Assembly: GCF_900699765.1 (NCBI RefSeq)
Contig: NZ_CAADHO010000003.1
Span: 62,001-126,000, forward strand
DNA length: 64,000 nt
From: Desulfoluna butyratoxydans
GTDB lineage: Bacteria > Desulfobacterota > Desulfobacteria > Desulfobacterales > Desulfolunaceae
Reading direction: 5' to 3'
Shown here one piece after another: positions 1-8,388 of this stretch. A model generated the notes under the pieces. The model did not search any database. It saw only the letters and a list, made by a program, of their open reading frames with translations, and was not told where the DNA came from. Numbering within the stretch: the stretch's first letter is position 1; each line of letters starts with the position of its first letter. Made by a program: the position numbers and the translations under genes.

Positions 1-618
1 GGCGATGCGTCCGGTACCCCCGTCATGGTGATGCAGGGGCGCTTTCATCTGTACGAGGGCTACACAGCCCGGGAAGTGACCTTTCCCATTCGGGTGGCCC
101 GAGCCTTAGGGGCCCGGACCCTCATTGTCACCAACGCCGCCGGTGGCCTTAACCCTACCTTTAAAGAGGGGAGCCTCATGGTGATACGGGACCACCTGAA
201 CCTCACCGGTGAAAATCCCCTGGTGGGTCCCAACAACGATGACTGGGGCCTTCGCTTTCCTTCCATGATCCATGCCTACAACCGAGACCTCTCCCATGCG
301 GCCCTTGAAACAGCTCGGAACCTTCATGTACCGGCCTGCCGGGGGGTCTACGCGGGCCTGAAGGGGCCCAGCCTTGAAACCCCTGCCGAGATGCGCTGGC
401 TCCGGACCATCGGGGCGGACTGCGTGGGGTTTTCCACGGTCATGGAGGTGATCGCCGCGACCCATGCGGGGATGAGTACCCTGGGCCTTTCCCTGATCAC
501 CAACATCAATGATCCGGATAATCCGGAAGAGGCTACGGTGGAAAAGGTGCTGGCCGTGGCAGAGAAGGCGCGGCCGGGGTTTGAGGGGGTGTTGAAACAG
601 GTCATTGGTAATAGGTAA
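1..618 (+). CDS. Purine nucleoside phosphorylase (5' end outside window)
   Basis: This enzyme cleaves purine nucleosides with phosphate to free base and ribose-1-phosphate in the cytosol. The reading frame is open from base 1, so the true start lies upstream. The 205 visible codons show the family block MQGRFHxYEGY at the left edge, VTNAAGGLN, and the substrate block GFSTVMEV, where Met stands in place of the usual Pro of STVPE. The MQGRFH block argues for nucleoside phosphorylase over the sister MTA phosphorylase family. The last codons (IGNR) lie inside a tandem GAATAGTGA-like array, so the native C-terminus may have been altered. The MTA/SAH deaminase about 130 bp downstream, on the same strand, suggests a shared role in nucleoside salvage. 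Confidence 0.9.
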   Translation, partial: GDASGTPVMVMQGRFHLYEGYTAREVTFPIRVARALGARTLIVTNAAGGLNPTFKEGSLMVIRDHLNLTGENPLVGPNNDDWGLRFPSMIHAYNRDLSHAALETARNLHVPACRGVYAGLKGPSLETPAEMRWLRTIGADCVGFSTVMEVIAATHAGMSTLGLSLITNINDPDNPEEATVEKVLAVAEKARPGFEGVLKQVIGNR

Positions 619-672
619 TAGGTCATAGATAATAGGTGAATAGTGAATAGTGAGTAGTGAGTAGTGAGCAGG
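603..672. repeat. Tandem GAATAGTGA-like array
   Basis: Imperfect 7-8 bp units (AATAGGT, GAATAGT, GAGTAGT) run from the last codons of the phosphorylase gene into the gap. Related arrays occur near 9032-9069 and 37962-38010. Confidence 0.7.
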
Positions 673-752
673 GGGTAGGGCGTGGCCGGGTGGGAAACGG
701 CAGGGATGCCGTTTGATTATAGAAGCGATTCTTTATTGAAAGGGACGGAGCG

Positions 753-2057
753 ATGACCAGAGGGACGACGTTAATCAAGGGCGGGTGGGTGCTCCCCATG
801 ACGGACCGCGAGGTTTACGACGGGGGCGCTGTGCTGGTGAAAGACGGGGTGGTGGGGGCTGTGTTCCGGGCGGGGGATACGCTTCCCGAGGCCGAGACCG
901 TGGTGAATGCAACAGGCTGCGTGGTGATGCCCGGCCTGGTGAACACCCATTGCCACAGCCCCATGTCCCTGTTCCGGGGGCTGGCCGACGACATGCCCCT
1001 GGCCTCATGGCTCAACGAGCATATCTTCCCGGCCGAAGCCGCCCACATCAACCCGGAGACGGTGCGGGCAGGGGCCCTGCTCTCCTGCGCGGAGATGCTT
1101 TTGTCCGGCACCACCACGGTGTGTGACGGGTATTTTTACGAAGGGGAGGTGGCCGAGGCCGTGGTGGAGACCGGGATCCGGGGCGTGCTGGCCCACGGTG
1201 TCATCGATTTTCCCGCGCCCGGGGTGCCTGACCCTTCTGTGAACGTGGAAAAAGCCGCCGCCTTTGTGGAGGCGTGGAAGGACCGTTTTTCCCTTATCAC
1301 CCCGTCCATCTTTTGCCACACCCCCTACACCTGCAGCGAAAAGACCCTGTCCGCGGCCAAGGAGGCCTGCCGCCTTTTGGGCGTCCTGTTCCAGATCCAT
1401 GTGGCAGAAACCGAGGATGAGGTGCAGCGCCTCAAAGAGGAACGGGGGATTTCCCCGTATCAACTCCTGGACGACCTCCATATCCTGGATGAGTCCACCC
1501 TGCTCATCCACAACGTCTGGATGAACAACGGGGACATGGACCTTGTGGCACGCCGCGGCGCCACCGCATCCCACAACCCGGGGAGCAACACCAAGCTCGC
1601 CTCGGGGCTCTGCCCGGCCCAGGCCCTCATGGACAAAGGGATCCACGTGGGCCTGGGAACAGACGGCGCGGCCAGCAACAACAACCTGGATCTCTTCAAC
1701 GAGATGCAGGTGACGGCCAAGCTCCACAAGGCCTACAGCCTGGACCCCGTGGCCATGGACGCCTGGACCGTCCTGGAGATGGCCACCCGGGAAGGCGCCA
1801 AGGCCATCGGTCTTGGGGGGAGTATCGGCAGCCTTCTCCCAGGCAAGCGCGCGGACATCATCCTGGTGGACATGAACAAACCCCACCTCACCCCCACCCA
1901 CAACCCCGTCTCCCACCTGGTGTATGCCGCCTCAGGGGCCGATGTGCGGGACGTTTTTGTGGAGGGCAGGCAGGTGGTGAAAGAGGGCAGGCTCCTTACC
2001 GTGGACGTGGACTCCGTGATGGCTGAGGTCAACCGCATCGCCGCATTCATGGGGTGA
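753..2057 (+). CDS. mtaD: 5'-methylthioadenosine/S-adenosylhomocysteine deaminase
   Basis: A 434-residue metal-dependent amidohydrolase predicted to deaminate MTA and SAH to the inosyl products in the cytosol. Visible metal ligands are H66 and H68 (NTHCHSP), H216 in QIHVAETEDE and D304 in GLGTDGAASNN. E219 and H253 sit where the family has its catalytic Glu and His. PMSLFRGLADDMPL after the first His pair is typical of the MTA/SAH deaminase subfamily rather than guanine or cytosine deaminases. The ATG at 753 follows a GGACGGAGCG ribosome site. Working after the nucleoside phosphorylase upstream, it could form a deaminase-then-phosphorolysis route for SAM by-products. Other adenosine-like substrates remain possible. 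Confidence 0.88.
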   Translation: MTRGTTLIKGGWVLPMTDREVYDGGAVLVKDGVVGAVFRAGDTLPEAETVVNATGCVVMPGLVNTHCHSPMSLFRGLADDMPLASWLNEHIFPAEAAHINPETVRAGALLSCAEMLLSGTTTVCDGYFYEGEVAEAVVETGIRGVLAHGVIDFPAPGVPDPSVNVEKAAAFVEAWKDRFSLITPSIFCHTPYTCSEKTLSAAKEACRLLGVLFQIHVAETEDEVQRLKEERGISPYQLLDDLHILDESTLLIHNVWMNNGDMDLVARRGATASHNPGSNTKLASGLCPAQALMDKGIHVGLGTDGAASNNNLDLFNEMQVTAKLHKAYSLDPVAMDAWTVLEMATREGAKAIGLGGSIGSLLPGKRADIILVDMNKPHLTPTHNPVSHLVYAASGADVRDVFVEGRQVVKEGRLLTVDVDSVMAEVNRIAAFMG

Positions 2058-2147
2058 TTTTACAGGGAACCGCATGGTTTGACCGTCTGATACGTTGTTG
2101 TTGATAAATTGTTACCCTGAAACAATGCAATCAATTTAAGGTGGACC

Positions 2148-2720
2148 ATGAAGAAGATCTGGTTTGGATTTGTGGGGCTGGTGCTGCTTGCGGGCTGTGC
2201 ATCCCTGTCCGTAAACGAGCCTAAGACCGTGAGTAAGCTGGTGACCGGGGACCTGGGCCTGGTGGCCCCTCCGGCACGTTTTTTTGCCATCTATCCGGTG
2301 GGCAACGCCGCCTACCTTGGCTCTGGATCCGATGCGGATATGCTTGTGGGCATGACGCGGGATGCCATCCGCAGGACCATGGAAGGCAAAGGCTACGTGC
2401 TGGTGGCGATGTCTGCGGAACCCGATTTCATCATGGGCTTCGGCCTGGGGATGGAGTCGAAGATTACCGATGAGGATATTTTTCGGAAAACCGGCATGGT
2501 GGCAGGGCTTTCCACCGAAGGGATCAACCAGTCGGCCTTTCAAAAAGGCTCCATTCTGGTGGCCATGTTCAGGCCGGGAGACAAAGAGCCCGCCTGGCGG
2601 ACCCTGGCCCAGGGCATGGCAGACATGAAAAAAGCGGATGCCGCCCGGAAAGAGGCCATTGACGCCCTGGTGGCGGACATGCTGAGTCCCGTCCCCCCGG
2701 CAGGCAAGGAAACCCATTAA
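2148..2720 (+). CDS. DUF4136-like outer-membrane lipoprotein
   Basis: A 190-residue protein with a signal peptide and lipobox: the VLLAGC run puts the lipidated Cys near residue 17. The mature part resembles DUF4136 proteins, small periplasmic-facing lipoproteins of unknown role, in the IRRTMEGKGYVLV and PDFIMGFGLGME regions. These correspond to a helix that combines 'all-round' variants and a conserved strand in that family; this match is from memory and not a search. The ATG follows a TAAGGTGG ribosome site. It lies 90 bp after mtaD on the same strand and may be co-transcribed, but a functional link is not evident. Confidence 0.6.
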   Translation: MKKIWFGFVGLVLLAGCASLSVNEPKTVSKLVTGDLGLVAPPARFFAIYPVGNAAYLGSGSDADMLVGMTRDAIRRTMEGKGYVLVAMSAEPDFIMGFGLGMESKITDEDIFRKTGMVAGLSTEGINQSAFQKGSILVAMFRPGDKEPAWRTLAQGMADMKKADAARKEAIDALVADMLSPVPPAGKETH

Positions 2721-2773
2721 AGGGGACGGAGCTTTTGCACCGTCCCCCTGCCCGCCGGAGGTGCGTTGTTTCC

Positions 2774-4333
2774 TTACTCCCGAGCCGTGGCAGGCTCTGG
2801 GGTGAGCCGCTCCACATCCTCAACGGTGGTGTTGGGGATATGGACGCCGTTTCGTTTGGAGAGGATCACCAGGGAGACCACCAGGGTGGCCATGGCCAAA
2901 AGCAGGCAGAGGGCGCTGCCCGTGATGCCTGCAAGCAGGTAGGCCACAAGGCTGACGGTGCCGTTGAGCAGGGCGTAAGGCAGCTGGGTCTCCACGTGGT
3001 CGATGTGATCGCATCCGGCCCCGGTGGAGGAGAGGATGGTGGTGTCGGAGATGGGAGAGCAGTGGTCTCCGAAGAGCCCGCCGGAGAGGACCGCCCCGAT
3101 GCAGGCGTGGAGGGGGGCACCCAGGGTTTCCGACATGGGGATGACCAGGGGCATGAGGATGGCAAAGGTCCCCCAGGACGAGCCCGTTGCAAAGGACATG
3201 ATCCCACCGATCAGAAAGACCACGGCAGGCACGCCCCAGGCGGGCAGGGTGCCGTGGGTCACCTCGATGATGTAGTTTGCCGTTCCCATGTGTTTTCCCA
3301 CAGCCCCCAGGGACCAGGCCAGCACGAGAATCACCGCCACGTTCATCATCTTGTTCATCCCGGAAAAATAGATGTCGAAGCTTTCGCTGAGGGTTTTCAC
3401 CTTATGAAAGACCATGAGGGAGATGATGGTGATGGCGGCAAAGAGGTACCCGGTGCTCAGGGCCGTGCGAAAGGTGCTGCCCGGGACCTTTTTCAGGGGA
3501 AACCCCAAGGGACCCAGGATGCCGAAGAGGGTGACGAAGAGGACGATGAGGGGGAGCCAGATGAGGATGGCCTTGCTGTTGGCGTTCCGCTCATCGTTGG
3601 CGTGCCTCAGGGGCTTGGAGTGGGGCCAGTAGCGCTCCCCGGTGTCGATGGTGCGTTTCTCGGCCCGGGCCATGGCGCTGAATTCATAGCCGGTGAACGC
3701 CACCACCGGCACCATGATGACTGCCAGGATCGGGTAGAACTGAAAAGGAATGGCCTTGATAAAGGCGGTCCAGTCGGATTCGGCGATGCCCAGGGCTGTA
3801 AATTCCTTCTGGATGAGGCCCATGACGTAGACCCCCCAGCCGATGAAGGGAACGAGGACGGCAATGGGGGAGGCTGTGGAGTCGATGATCCAGGCCAGTT
3901 TCTCCCGGGAGACCCTCAGCTTGTCGAACAGGGGTTCGGAGATGGGCCCCACGATGAGGGGCGTTCCGAGGTCCGAGAAAAAGACGATGATTCCCCCCAG
4001 CCAGGCGGAGAGCTGCACCTTGAAACGGTTGTTGACGATCTCCGTCATCTTCAGGGCAAAGGCGGCAGCCCCGCCTGATTTTTCCATGAGCCCCACAAAT
4101 CCCCCGATAAAAACCAGAAGAACCAGAACGCCTGCGTTGTAGCTGTCGGCGACCTGGGCAAAGAGATAGGATTTGATCATGGTGGTGACAGCCGTGACGG
4201 GGTGACCCCCTGAGAGGATGAGAACCCCTGTGAGGACGCCTGCAAAGAGTGCCGGAATGACGTTTTTGAGCTTGATTGCGATGATGATTGCCAGCACAAC
4301 CGGCAGAATCGAGACGATACCCATGTGTTCCAT
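2774..4333 (-). CDS. nhaC: NhaC-family Na+/H+ antiporter
   Basis: A 519-residue inner-membrane protein with about a dozen hydrophobic segments. The signature GDHCSPISDTTILSS near residue 419, followed by a His and then TQLPYA, is characteristic of the NhaC antiporter family, which exchanges Na+ (or in relatives malate/lactate or arginine/ornithine) for H+. The charged C-terminal tail is cytoplasmic. The start at 4333 has an AAGGA ribosome site eight bases upstream. A sigma-70-like promoter (TTGACA, 17 bp, TATCTG) lies just upstream at 4386-4414. The gene stands alone between convergent and codirectional neighbours. Assignment to the family is firm; the exchanged solute is not decided by sequence. 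Confidence 0.85.
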   Translation of the reverse strand: MEHMGIVSILPVVLAIIIAIKLKNVIPALFAGVLTGVLILSGGHPVTAVTTMIKSYLFAQVADSYNAGVLVLLVFIGGFVGLMEKSGGAAAFALKMTEIVNNRFKVQLSAWLGGIIVFFSDLGTPLIVGPISEPLFDKLRVSREKLAWIIDSTASPIAVLVPFIGWGVYVMGLIQKEFTALGIAESDWTAFIKAIPFQFYPILAVIMVPVVAFTGYEFSAMARAEKRTIDTGERYWPHSKPLRHANDERNANSKAILIWLPLIVLFVTLFGILGPLGFPLKKVPGSTFRTALSTGYLFAAITIISLMVFHKVKTLSESFDIYFSGMNKMMNVAVILVLAWSLGAVGKHMGTANYIIEVTHGTLPAWGVPAVVFLIGGIMSFATGSSWGTFAILMPLVIPMSETLGAPLHACIGAVLSGGLFGDHCSPISDTTILSSTGAGCDHIDHVETQLPYALLNGTVSLVAYLLAGITGSALCLLLAMATLVVSLVILSKRNGVHIPNTTVEDVERLTPEPATARE

Positions 4334-4385
4334 AGAAGAATCCTTAAAGACTGTCAGTGAATAATTTTAACTTATTTTCACTGTG

Positions 4386-4414
4386 CAGATAGGAGGAATC
4401 CACCGGTTTGTCAA
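4386..4414 (-). promoter_or_regulatory. Sigma-70-type promoter for nhaC
   Basis: On the minus strand a perfect TTGACA (4409-4414) is followed after 17 bp by TATCTG (4386-4391), which matches only three of six -10 bases. It lies about 50 bp upstream of the nhaC start. Confidence 0.45.
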
Positions 4415-4436
4415 GGGGGGAGGAGTCTAAATAACT

Positions 4437-4477
4437 GGGGCGTCCGGCAATATGCCGAACGCCCCAACGGTTTTTTC
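4437..4477. terminator. Strong hairpin between glycosyltransferase and nhaC
   Basis: GGGGCGTCCGGCA (4437-4449) pairs with TGCCGAACGCCCC (4453-4465) with one mismatch. A T-run follows on the plus side after AACGG. On the minus strand it would end the glycosyltransferase message, though the U tract is poor in that direction. Confidence 0.45.
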
Positions 4478-4551
4478 TTTATAGGAAAATACGAACTGAT
4501 CTTCTGTCTGATACAGCAGATCTGAAATCGTGGTTCGGGTCGTGCCCGTTA

Positions 4552-5277
4552 TCAGGGGGTGTAGTACTTCTTGTGGTACCAGCCTCCGTCGCCGGGGGGG
4601 CGGCCCATTTTTCGCCTGATGAGATAGGCAAAGAAAAGGAAGAGGACACGGGTGACGCCTCGGGAGAAGGGGGTTGCTTCCCAACGCCTGGGGGAGACAG
4701 TGACCCGTTGGGGGAGAAGCACCGGCTTTCCTGCGCGCTTCATTATCAGGGAGAGCTCCACATCCTCCATGAGCTTCATGGGGGGAAATCCCCCTGACCC
4801 ATCAAGGACTGATCGCCTTACGAACTGACACTGGTCGCCGAAGCTGATGCCCGTGGTGTGGCAGCGCAGGTGATTTAACCCCCTGATGAGACGGGTGCGG
4901 GCCGTGGCAGGGGAAAACCCCATGGAAAAGGCGCCGCCGGGAACGGCGCTGTGGGCAAGGATCTTCCGGATGGCGTCGGCGCCGTGGGCCGGAAAGCGGG
5001 CATCGGCATGGAGCACCACCAACACATCCCCGTGGCAGGTGGCCCAGGCCTCGGCGATCTGCAAGCCCCGCCCCTTGCATGTGCAGCGCACCACGCGGGC
5101 CCCGGCAGCCTCTGCAAGGGAGCAGGTGGCATCCGTGGACCCTGCGTCGGCCACCACGATGTCAAGGAAGCACCCGCCCATGGCAAGGCTTGCCACGGCT
5201 TCAGCGATTCCGGCCTCTTCGTTGAGGGTGGGGATGATGGCGGTCAGTGTCGGAAAGGGGGCTGGGTGCGTTTTCAT
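4552..5277 (-). CDS. Family 2 glycosyltransferase (TIGR04283-like)
   Basis: A 241-residue GT-A fold enzyme. Visible are PTLNEEAGI (about residues 16-24), the nucleotide-binding DAGSTD (44-49), CKGRGLQ (68-73) and the metal-binding region LHADARFP (89-96). This short form, ending soon after a WEATPF segment and a hydrophobic stretch, matches the TIGR04283 group, which databases link loosely to arsenosugar or selenium-associated gene sets. That link is not supported by anything nearby. I prefer the start at 5277 because conservation begins there; a further 35 codons upstream are open but look non-coding. No strong ribosome site precedes either start. Confidence 0.75.
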   Translation of the reverse strand: MKTHPAPFPTLTAIIPTLNEEAGIAEAVASLAMGGCFLDIVVADAGSTDATCSLAEAAGARVVRCTCKGRGLQIAEAWATCHGDVLVVLHADARFPAHGADAIRKILAHSAVPGGAFSMGFSPATARTRLIRGLNHLRCHTTGISFGDQCQFVRRSVLDGSGGFPPMKLMEDVELSLIMKRAGKPVLLPQRVTVSPRRWEATPFSRGVTRVLFLFFAYLIRRKMGRPPGDGGWYHKKYYTP

Positions 5278-5470
5278 GGGGAAAGTGTGCCACAGATGGC
5301 CGGGGAGTGCCAGGGTGGTTTTGCCCTCATGGCGTGGCGGGGTCGTATTGAAATCGTAAATGGTTTTTCCGCATATCATCAATACAAACGATTGGTTTTT
5401 TTACTCACTGCCCGATATATGCATCACCATTGAAATCGGTTGAAAAAGCACGGTGATGGCAGGAGGAACC

Positions 5471-5953
5471 ATGACATATGTTTTGAAAAACAGATGGGTT
5501 TACAGGGGACTCCGGTTTCTGGTGGCCGGAATTTTTCTGTGGTCCGGTGCGGGAAAGCTCATGGACCCGGCTGCCTTTACCGTGGTGATCGATGCCTTTG
5601 GACTTCTTCCCGAGGGATTCTCCGGCCTGGTGGCCGTGGTGTTGCCCGTGGTGGAAGTGGTGGCGGGCCTGGCCCTGATTTTCGATATGCGGGGGGCCTT
5701 GGAGACCCTGTTTGTGCTTATGCTGTGCTTCATGGCGATCCTCGGCTACGGGATCTACCTCGGGCTCGATATCGATTGCGGATGCTTTGGCCCGGAAGAT
5801 CCTGAGGCGCGGGCCTTTGGCGGACTTCGCACAGCCCTTTACCGGGATGTTTTCTTTTGCGGGCTCATGGGCCTGACGGCCGTGAGCCGACGATTGAGGC
5901 GCGGTGCGGATCAACGTGTCGATGTCCAGGGGCTTGACCCTCGAATGGCATAA
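5471..5953 (+). CDS. MauE/DoxX-family membrane protein
   Basis: A 160-residue protein with four predicted membrane helices. The N-terminal half has LRFLVAGIFLWSGAGKL, the opening pattern of the MauE/DoxX superfamily, whose members assist thiol/disulfide redox or periplasmic electron carriers. A conserved DCGCFG motif sits after helix 3 near residues 101-106, as in MauE-like proteins thought to carry redox-active cysteines. The start at 5471 is chosen for its AGGAGG ribosome site (5461-5466); an in-frame ATG at 5453 lacks one. The exported rhodanese begins about 100 bp downstream, and together they suggest handling of sulfane sulfur or disulfides in the periplasm. Confidence 0.75.
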   Translation: MTYVLKNRWVYRGLRFLVAGIFLWSGAGKLMDPAAFTVVIDAFGLLPEGFSGLVAVVLPVVEVVAGLALIFDMRGALETLFVLMLCFMAILGYGIYLGLDIDCGCFGPEDPEARAFGGLRTALYRDVFFCGLMGLTAVSRRLRRGADQRVDVQGLDPRMA

Positions 5954-6049
5954 CAGCGCATCCCGTCGGTTGATTTGCGAATTGAACAGTCCTTTTTGTG
6001 TGTTCGGATTTATGCGGTTTTTGAAACGGTTTTTTTAAGGAGAATGACG

Positions 6050-6574
6050 ATGAAACGATTTTCTGCGGTGATTGCGGTGGGCCTGACCCTTCTTCTGGCC
6101 GGCAACGTGTTCGCTTTCGGCAAGAGCAAGTTTGAAAAAGAGGTGGAAAAAGAGACCGGCGCCGTCAAGCTCGTGCGCGAGATCCAGCGCGGCGGCTACG
6201 ACCTGGTGACCACCGCCGAGTTGAAGAAGATGATCGATGAGAACAAAGAGATGGTCATCGTGGACACCATGCCCTATGACGCCAGCTACAAAAAGGCCCA
6301 CGTTCCCGGCGCCGTGCAGTTCCTCTTCCCCATCCCCGACATGAACACCTGGAACAACGATGAAACCGCCGGTAAAACCCAGGCCGAATACGAAGCTCTC
6401 CTCGGCGCAGACAAAGAAAAGACCATCATCGTCTACTGCGGGTTTGTTAAATGCACCCGAAGCCACAACGGTGCGGTCTGGGCCAAGAAACTCGGATACA
6501 AGAACGTCTACCGCTACAGCGGTGGCATTTACGCCTGGAAAGGCGCAGGCTACAAAGCCGAGAAGGTCGATTAA
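6050..6574 (+). CDS. Exported rhodanese-like protein
   Basis: A 174-residue single-domain rhodanese with a signal peptide (cleavage near VFAFG, residue 22). The domain starts about residue 52 (LVTTAELKKM). The active loop is CGFVKCTR, with the persulfide-forming Cys at 130 and a second Cys at 135, and the C-terminal RYSGGIYAWKGAGY block is intact. It would move sulfane sulfur or bind sulfur in the periplasm. The start at 6050 is chosen for AAGGAG seven bases upstream; ATG at 6044 would be too close. It follows the MauE-like gene and ends at a strong terminator. The substrate is unknown. Confidence 0.82.
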   Translation: MKRFSAVIAVGLTLLLAGNVFAFGKSKFEKEVEKETGAVKLVREIQRGGYDLVTTAELKKMIDENKEMVIVDTMPYDASYKKAHVPGAVQFLFPIPDMNTWNNDETAGKTQAEYEALLGADKEKTIIVYCGFVKCTRSHNGAVWAKKLGYKNVYRYSGGIYAWKGAGYKAEKVD

Positions 6575-6620
6575 GACCGCCTAACTCCCTTTCTTCCAGG
6601 TCCTCCACCTGAAACATGAA

Positions 6621-6660
6621 AACACCCCTGAACCGTGTCAGCCGGTTCAGGGGTGTTTTT
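6621..6660 (+). terminator. Rho-independent terminator after rhodanese
   Basis: ACACCCCTGAACCG pairs with CGGTTCAGGGGTGT around a short loop and is followed by TTTTTG. It ends the MauE-rhodanese unit. Confidence 0.88.
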
Positions 6661-6690
6661 GTTTGGTAAGAGTACATTCCAAAAAGTACA

Positions 6691-6765
6691 GCCTCCGGCG
6701 GCAAGGTGTGCCACCTTGAGAGCAGATTGCGAATGCGCTTTGACCCTCGTTCCTCGGGTCAAACC
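6691..6765 (+). repeat. Dispersed GCCTCCGGCGGC palindrome repeat, copy 1
   Basis: Starts with GCCTCCGGCGGC, then the hairpin AAGGTG-TG-CCACCTT, then a second hairpin ending CGTTCCTCGGGTCAAA. Related copies lie at 7204-7287, 26797-26873 and 61001-61073, with a part copy near 48173. No gene is visible in 6661-7293. Confidence 0.75.
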
Positions 6766-6929
6766 ACATCCGCCTTTCAAGCAAACGTCGACCCTTGATC
6801 ATTGTTTGGGCCATCGGCCTGTTTTCATCCCCACCCCCCGGACACCCTTGTTCCCTGGAGCGCCGCATTCCGGTGCGGCCCGGTCAACGACGGACTAAAA
6901 AGTCCCAACGGGGCTGGACGACTGAAGAC

Positions 6930-7084
6930 GATATATGCCCGATACCTTTAAAACAGTCGACTTGCTGATAACTTACGGCGGAGCCGAGACGTTCACAAGA
7001 TCTGTTTGTCAAACTTTTTTGTCGCGCCGTAGCCCTTGGGCGAAAGCGGATTAAACGTTTGGCCCCGGCAGGGCCGCCGGAGGC
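6930..7084 (-). repeat. Dispersed TTTGACAAACAG element, inverted copy
   Basis: Read on the minus strand it aligns with 55090-55220: GCCTCCGGCGGC, then CAAAC, a TTTGACAAACAG core, TCTTGTGA, CGTCTCGG, TCCGCCG and ATATCG in the same order. About 30 extra bases lie between the two ends relative to the 55 kb copy. Confidence 0.7.
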
Positions 7085-7129
7085 ATGGTTTTTTGTCGGC
7101 TTTGCTCAGAAGCCCAGCTTTTTTGCTCG

Positions 7130-7180
7130 TTCCCAGGCTCCGCCTGGGAATGTTTTTCGGAGGCTCTGCCTCCATGTGTG
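7130..7180. repeat. CCCAGGC/GCCTGGG palindromic repeat
   Basis: TTCCCAGGC-TCC-GCCTGGGAA is followed by GGAGGC-TCT-GCCTCC. The same pair of palindromes, in the opposite order, lies at 21809-21860. Confidence 0.7.
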
Positions 7181-7203
7181 ATGTCTCCGAAACCTGTGAA
7201 GCC

Positions 7204-7287
7204 CTTCAGCGAATGTGACGGGGCGAGGTACGAGCCCCGGAGCATTCGCACCCTGCATTCGAGGTGGCACACCTCGCCGCCGGAGGC
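7204..7287 (-). repeat. Dispersed GCCTCCGGCGGC palindrome repeat, copy 2
   Basis: Inverted relative to 6691-6765. It ends in GAGGTGGCACACCTC then GCCGCCGGAGGC immediately downstream of the D-aminopeptidase stop codon. Confidence 0.65.
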
Positions 7288-7293
7288 ATGGTT

Positions 7294-8112
7294 TTATCGT
7301 TTTCTTGCCCACTCCTCCATGCGGCAGCGGGTGCGCAGGATAAAGAGGAGGCAGGGGATGGCGGCATCCGGGGCAAAGCCCAGGGCTGTGTCGGCCAGGA
7401 GGCGGCGGAAGGTTGTGGTCGCTGACGGGGAGGTCCAGGTTTGTGTTTCATCGGGAAAGGTGGCGGTGACCTTGTGGGTGCCCCACACCAGTGGGGGCGC
7501 GTTGCTGTTGGAGGCGGCCTGACGCACTTCGTCGGTGAGCCGGATGCGAAGGTCTCGGATGTGGGACTGGCTGACGGGGCGCTTGGGGACGTCGAACCGA
7601 TGGATCCAGGGCATGTGCCCCTGGATACGGTCACAGGCCACGTCTTCGGCGCTGACAAAGGTGACGGGGATGTTGTGTTCTCCCAGCACGGCGGAGAAGA
7701 GTTCCACCTCGGTGACGGGGCTGTCATTGATGCAGAGCTTTCTTAAACGCTTATGGAAAATGTGGGGGCTGAACCCTTCCTGGTCCGGTGCTGCGTGCCA
7801 GCCGACCATCACGGCGCAGTCTGCCTCGGGCATGGTGCCGATGAGGGGCACGGGGTGCCAGCGGTGGCCTTGCTCGCAGCGAGCTTCGGCCATGAGTTTT
7901 TCCGGGAGGATGTTAAAGCCCGTACCGTGCATGTCGCCGACGGTGATGCGGTGGTAACCGGCGTCAAGAAGGCCCCGGGCCGCGGCGTTGACATCGGCTG
8001 TGAGAAGGTGCCTTGCCTTGTGCCACGCATGGGCACCGGGCGTACACTGGGCTTTGGCGTGAACGCCGATGATGCCTTCGATGTCGGCCAGGATAAGGGC
8101 GTGTCGGGTCAT
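7294..8112 (-). CDS. M55-family D-aminopeptidase (DppA-like)
   Basis: A 272-residue cytosolic zinc peptidase predicted to remove N-terminal D-amino acids from short peptides such as cell-wall products. Counting from the chosen Met, D10 and E12 (ILADIEG), H62 (GDMHG), H106 (GWHAAP), H117 and E135 line up with the zinc ligands and catalytic residues of Bacillus DppA at a constant offset of two, so the active site is complete. The start at 8112 is where family similarity begins; 27 more open codons upstream lack a ribosome site. The gene stands alone next to a repeat cluster, with no peptide transporter nearby. The natural substrate cannot be read from the sequence. Confidence 0.82.
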   Translation of the reverse strand: MTRHALILADIEGIIGVHAKAQCTPGAHAWHKARHLLTADVNAAARGLLDAGYHRITVGDMHGTGFNILPEKLMAEARCEQGHRWHPVPLIGTMPEADCAVMVGWHAAPDQEGFSPHIFHKRLRKLCINDSPVTEVELFSAVLGEHNIPVTFVSAEDVACDRIQGHMPWIHRFDVPKRPVSQSHIRDLRIRLTDEVRQAASNSNAPPLVWGTHKVTATFPDETQTWTSPSATTTFRRLLADTALGFAPDAAIPCLLFILRTRCRMEEWARKR

Positions 8113-8388
8113 GGGGATGTCCGCAAGTGACTCTTTAGGGCCATGCCAAGTATAAATTACACATGACGTGATCACCCCATACGTCCTCAGCATGTTTTTT
8201 GGATCGTTGCGTCGAGACGTAATGCATTTGAGGCGAACTATCGTTATGTATTATTTTGGGGCATAGCCCTTAAATGGTTGGAACCAGAAACAGACACTCT
8301 GATGATGAAGTATTTACGATGCCTGTAAAAATTGCAAGCAAACCTTGCGACATGCCCATTTGCTTCGTTTGTCTCCGGCAGCCCTGCG

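Noticed and set aside
2735..4078. A 447-codon plus-strand open frame, opposite nhaC
   Set aside because: It mirrors the nhaC gene, is rich in Gly, Asp and His as expected from the complement of a GC-rich membrane gene, and has no recognisable domain or ribosome site.
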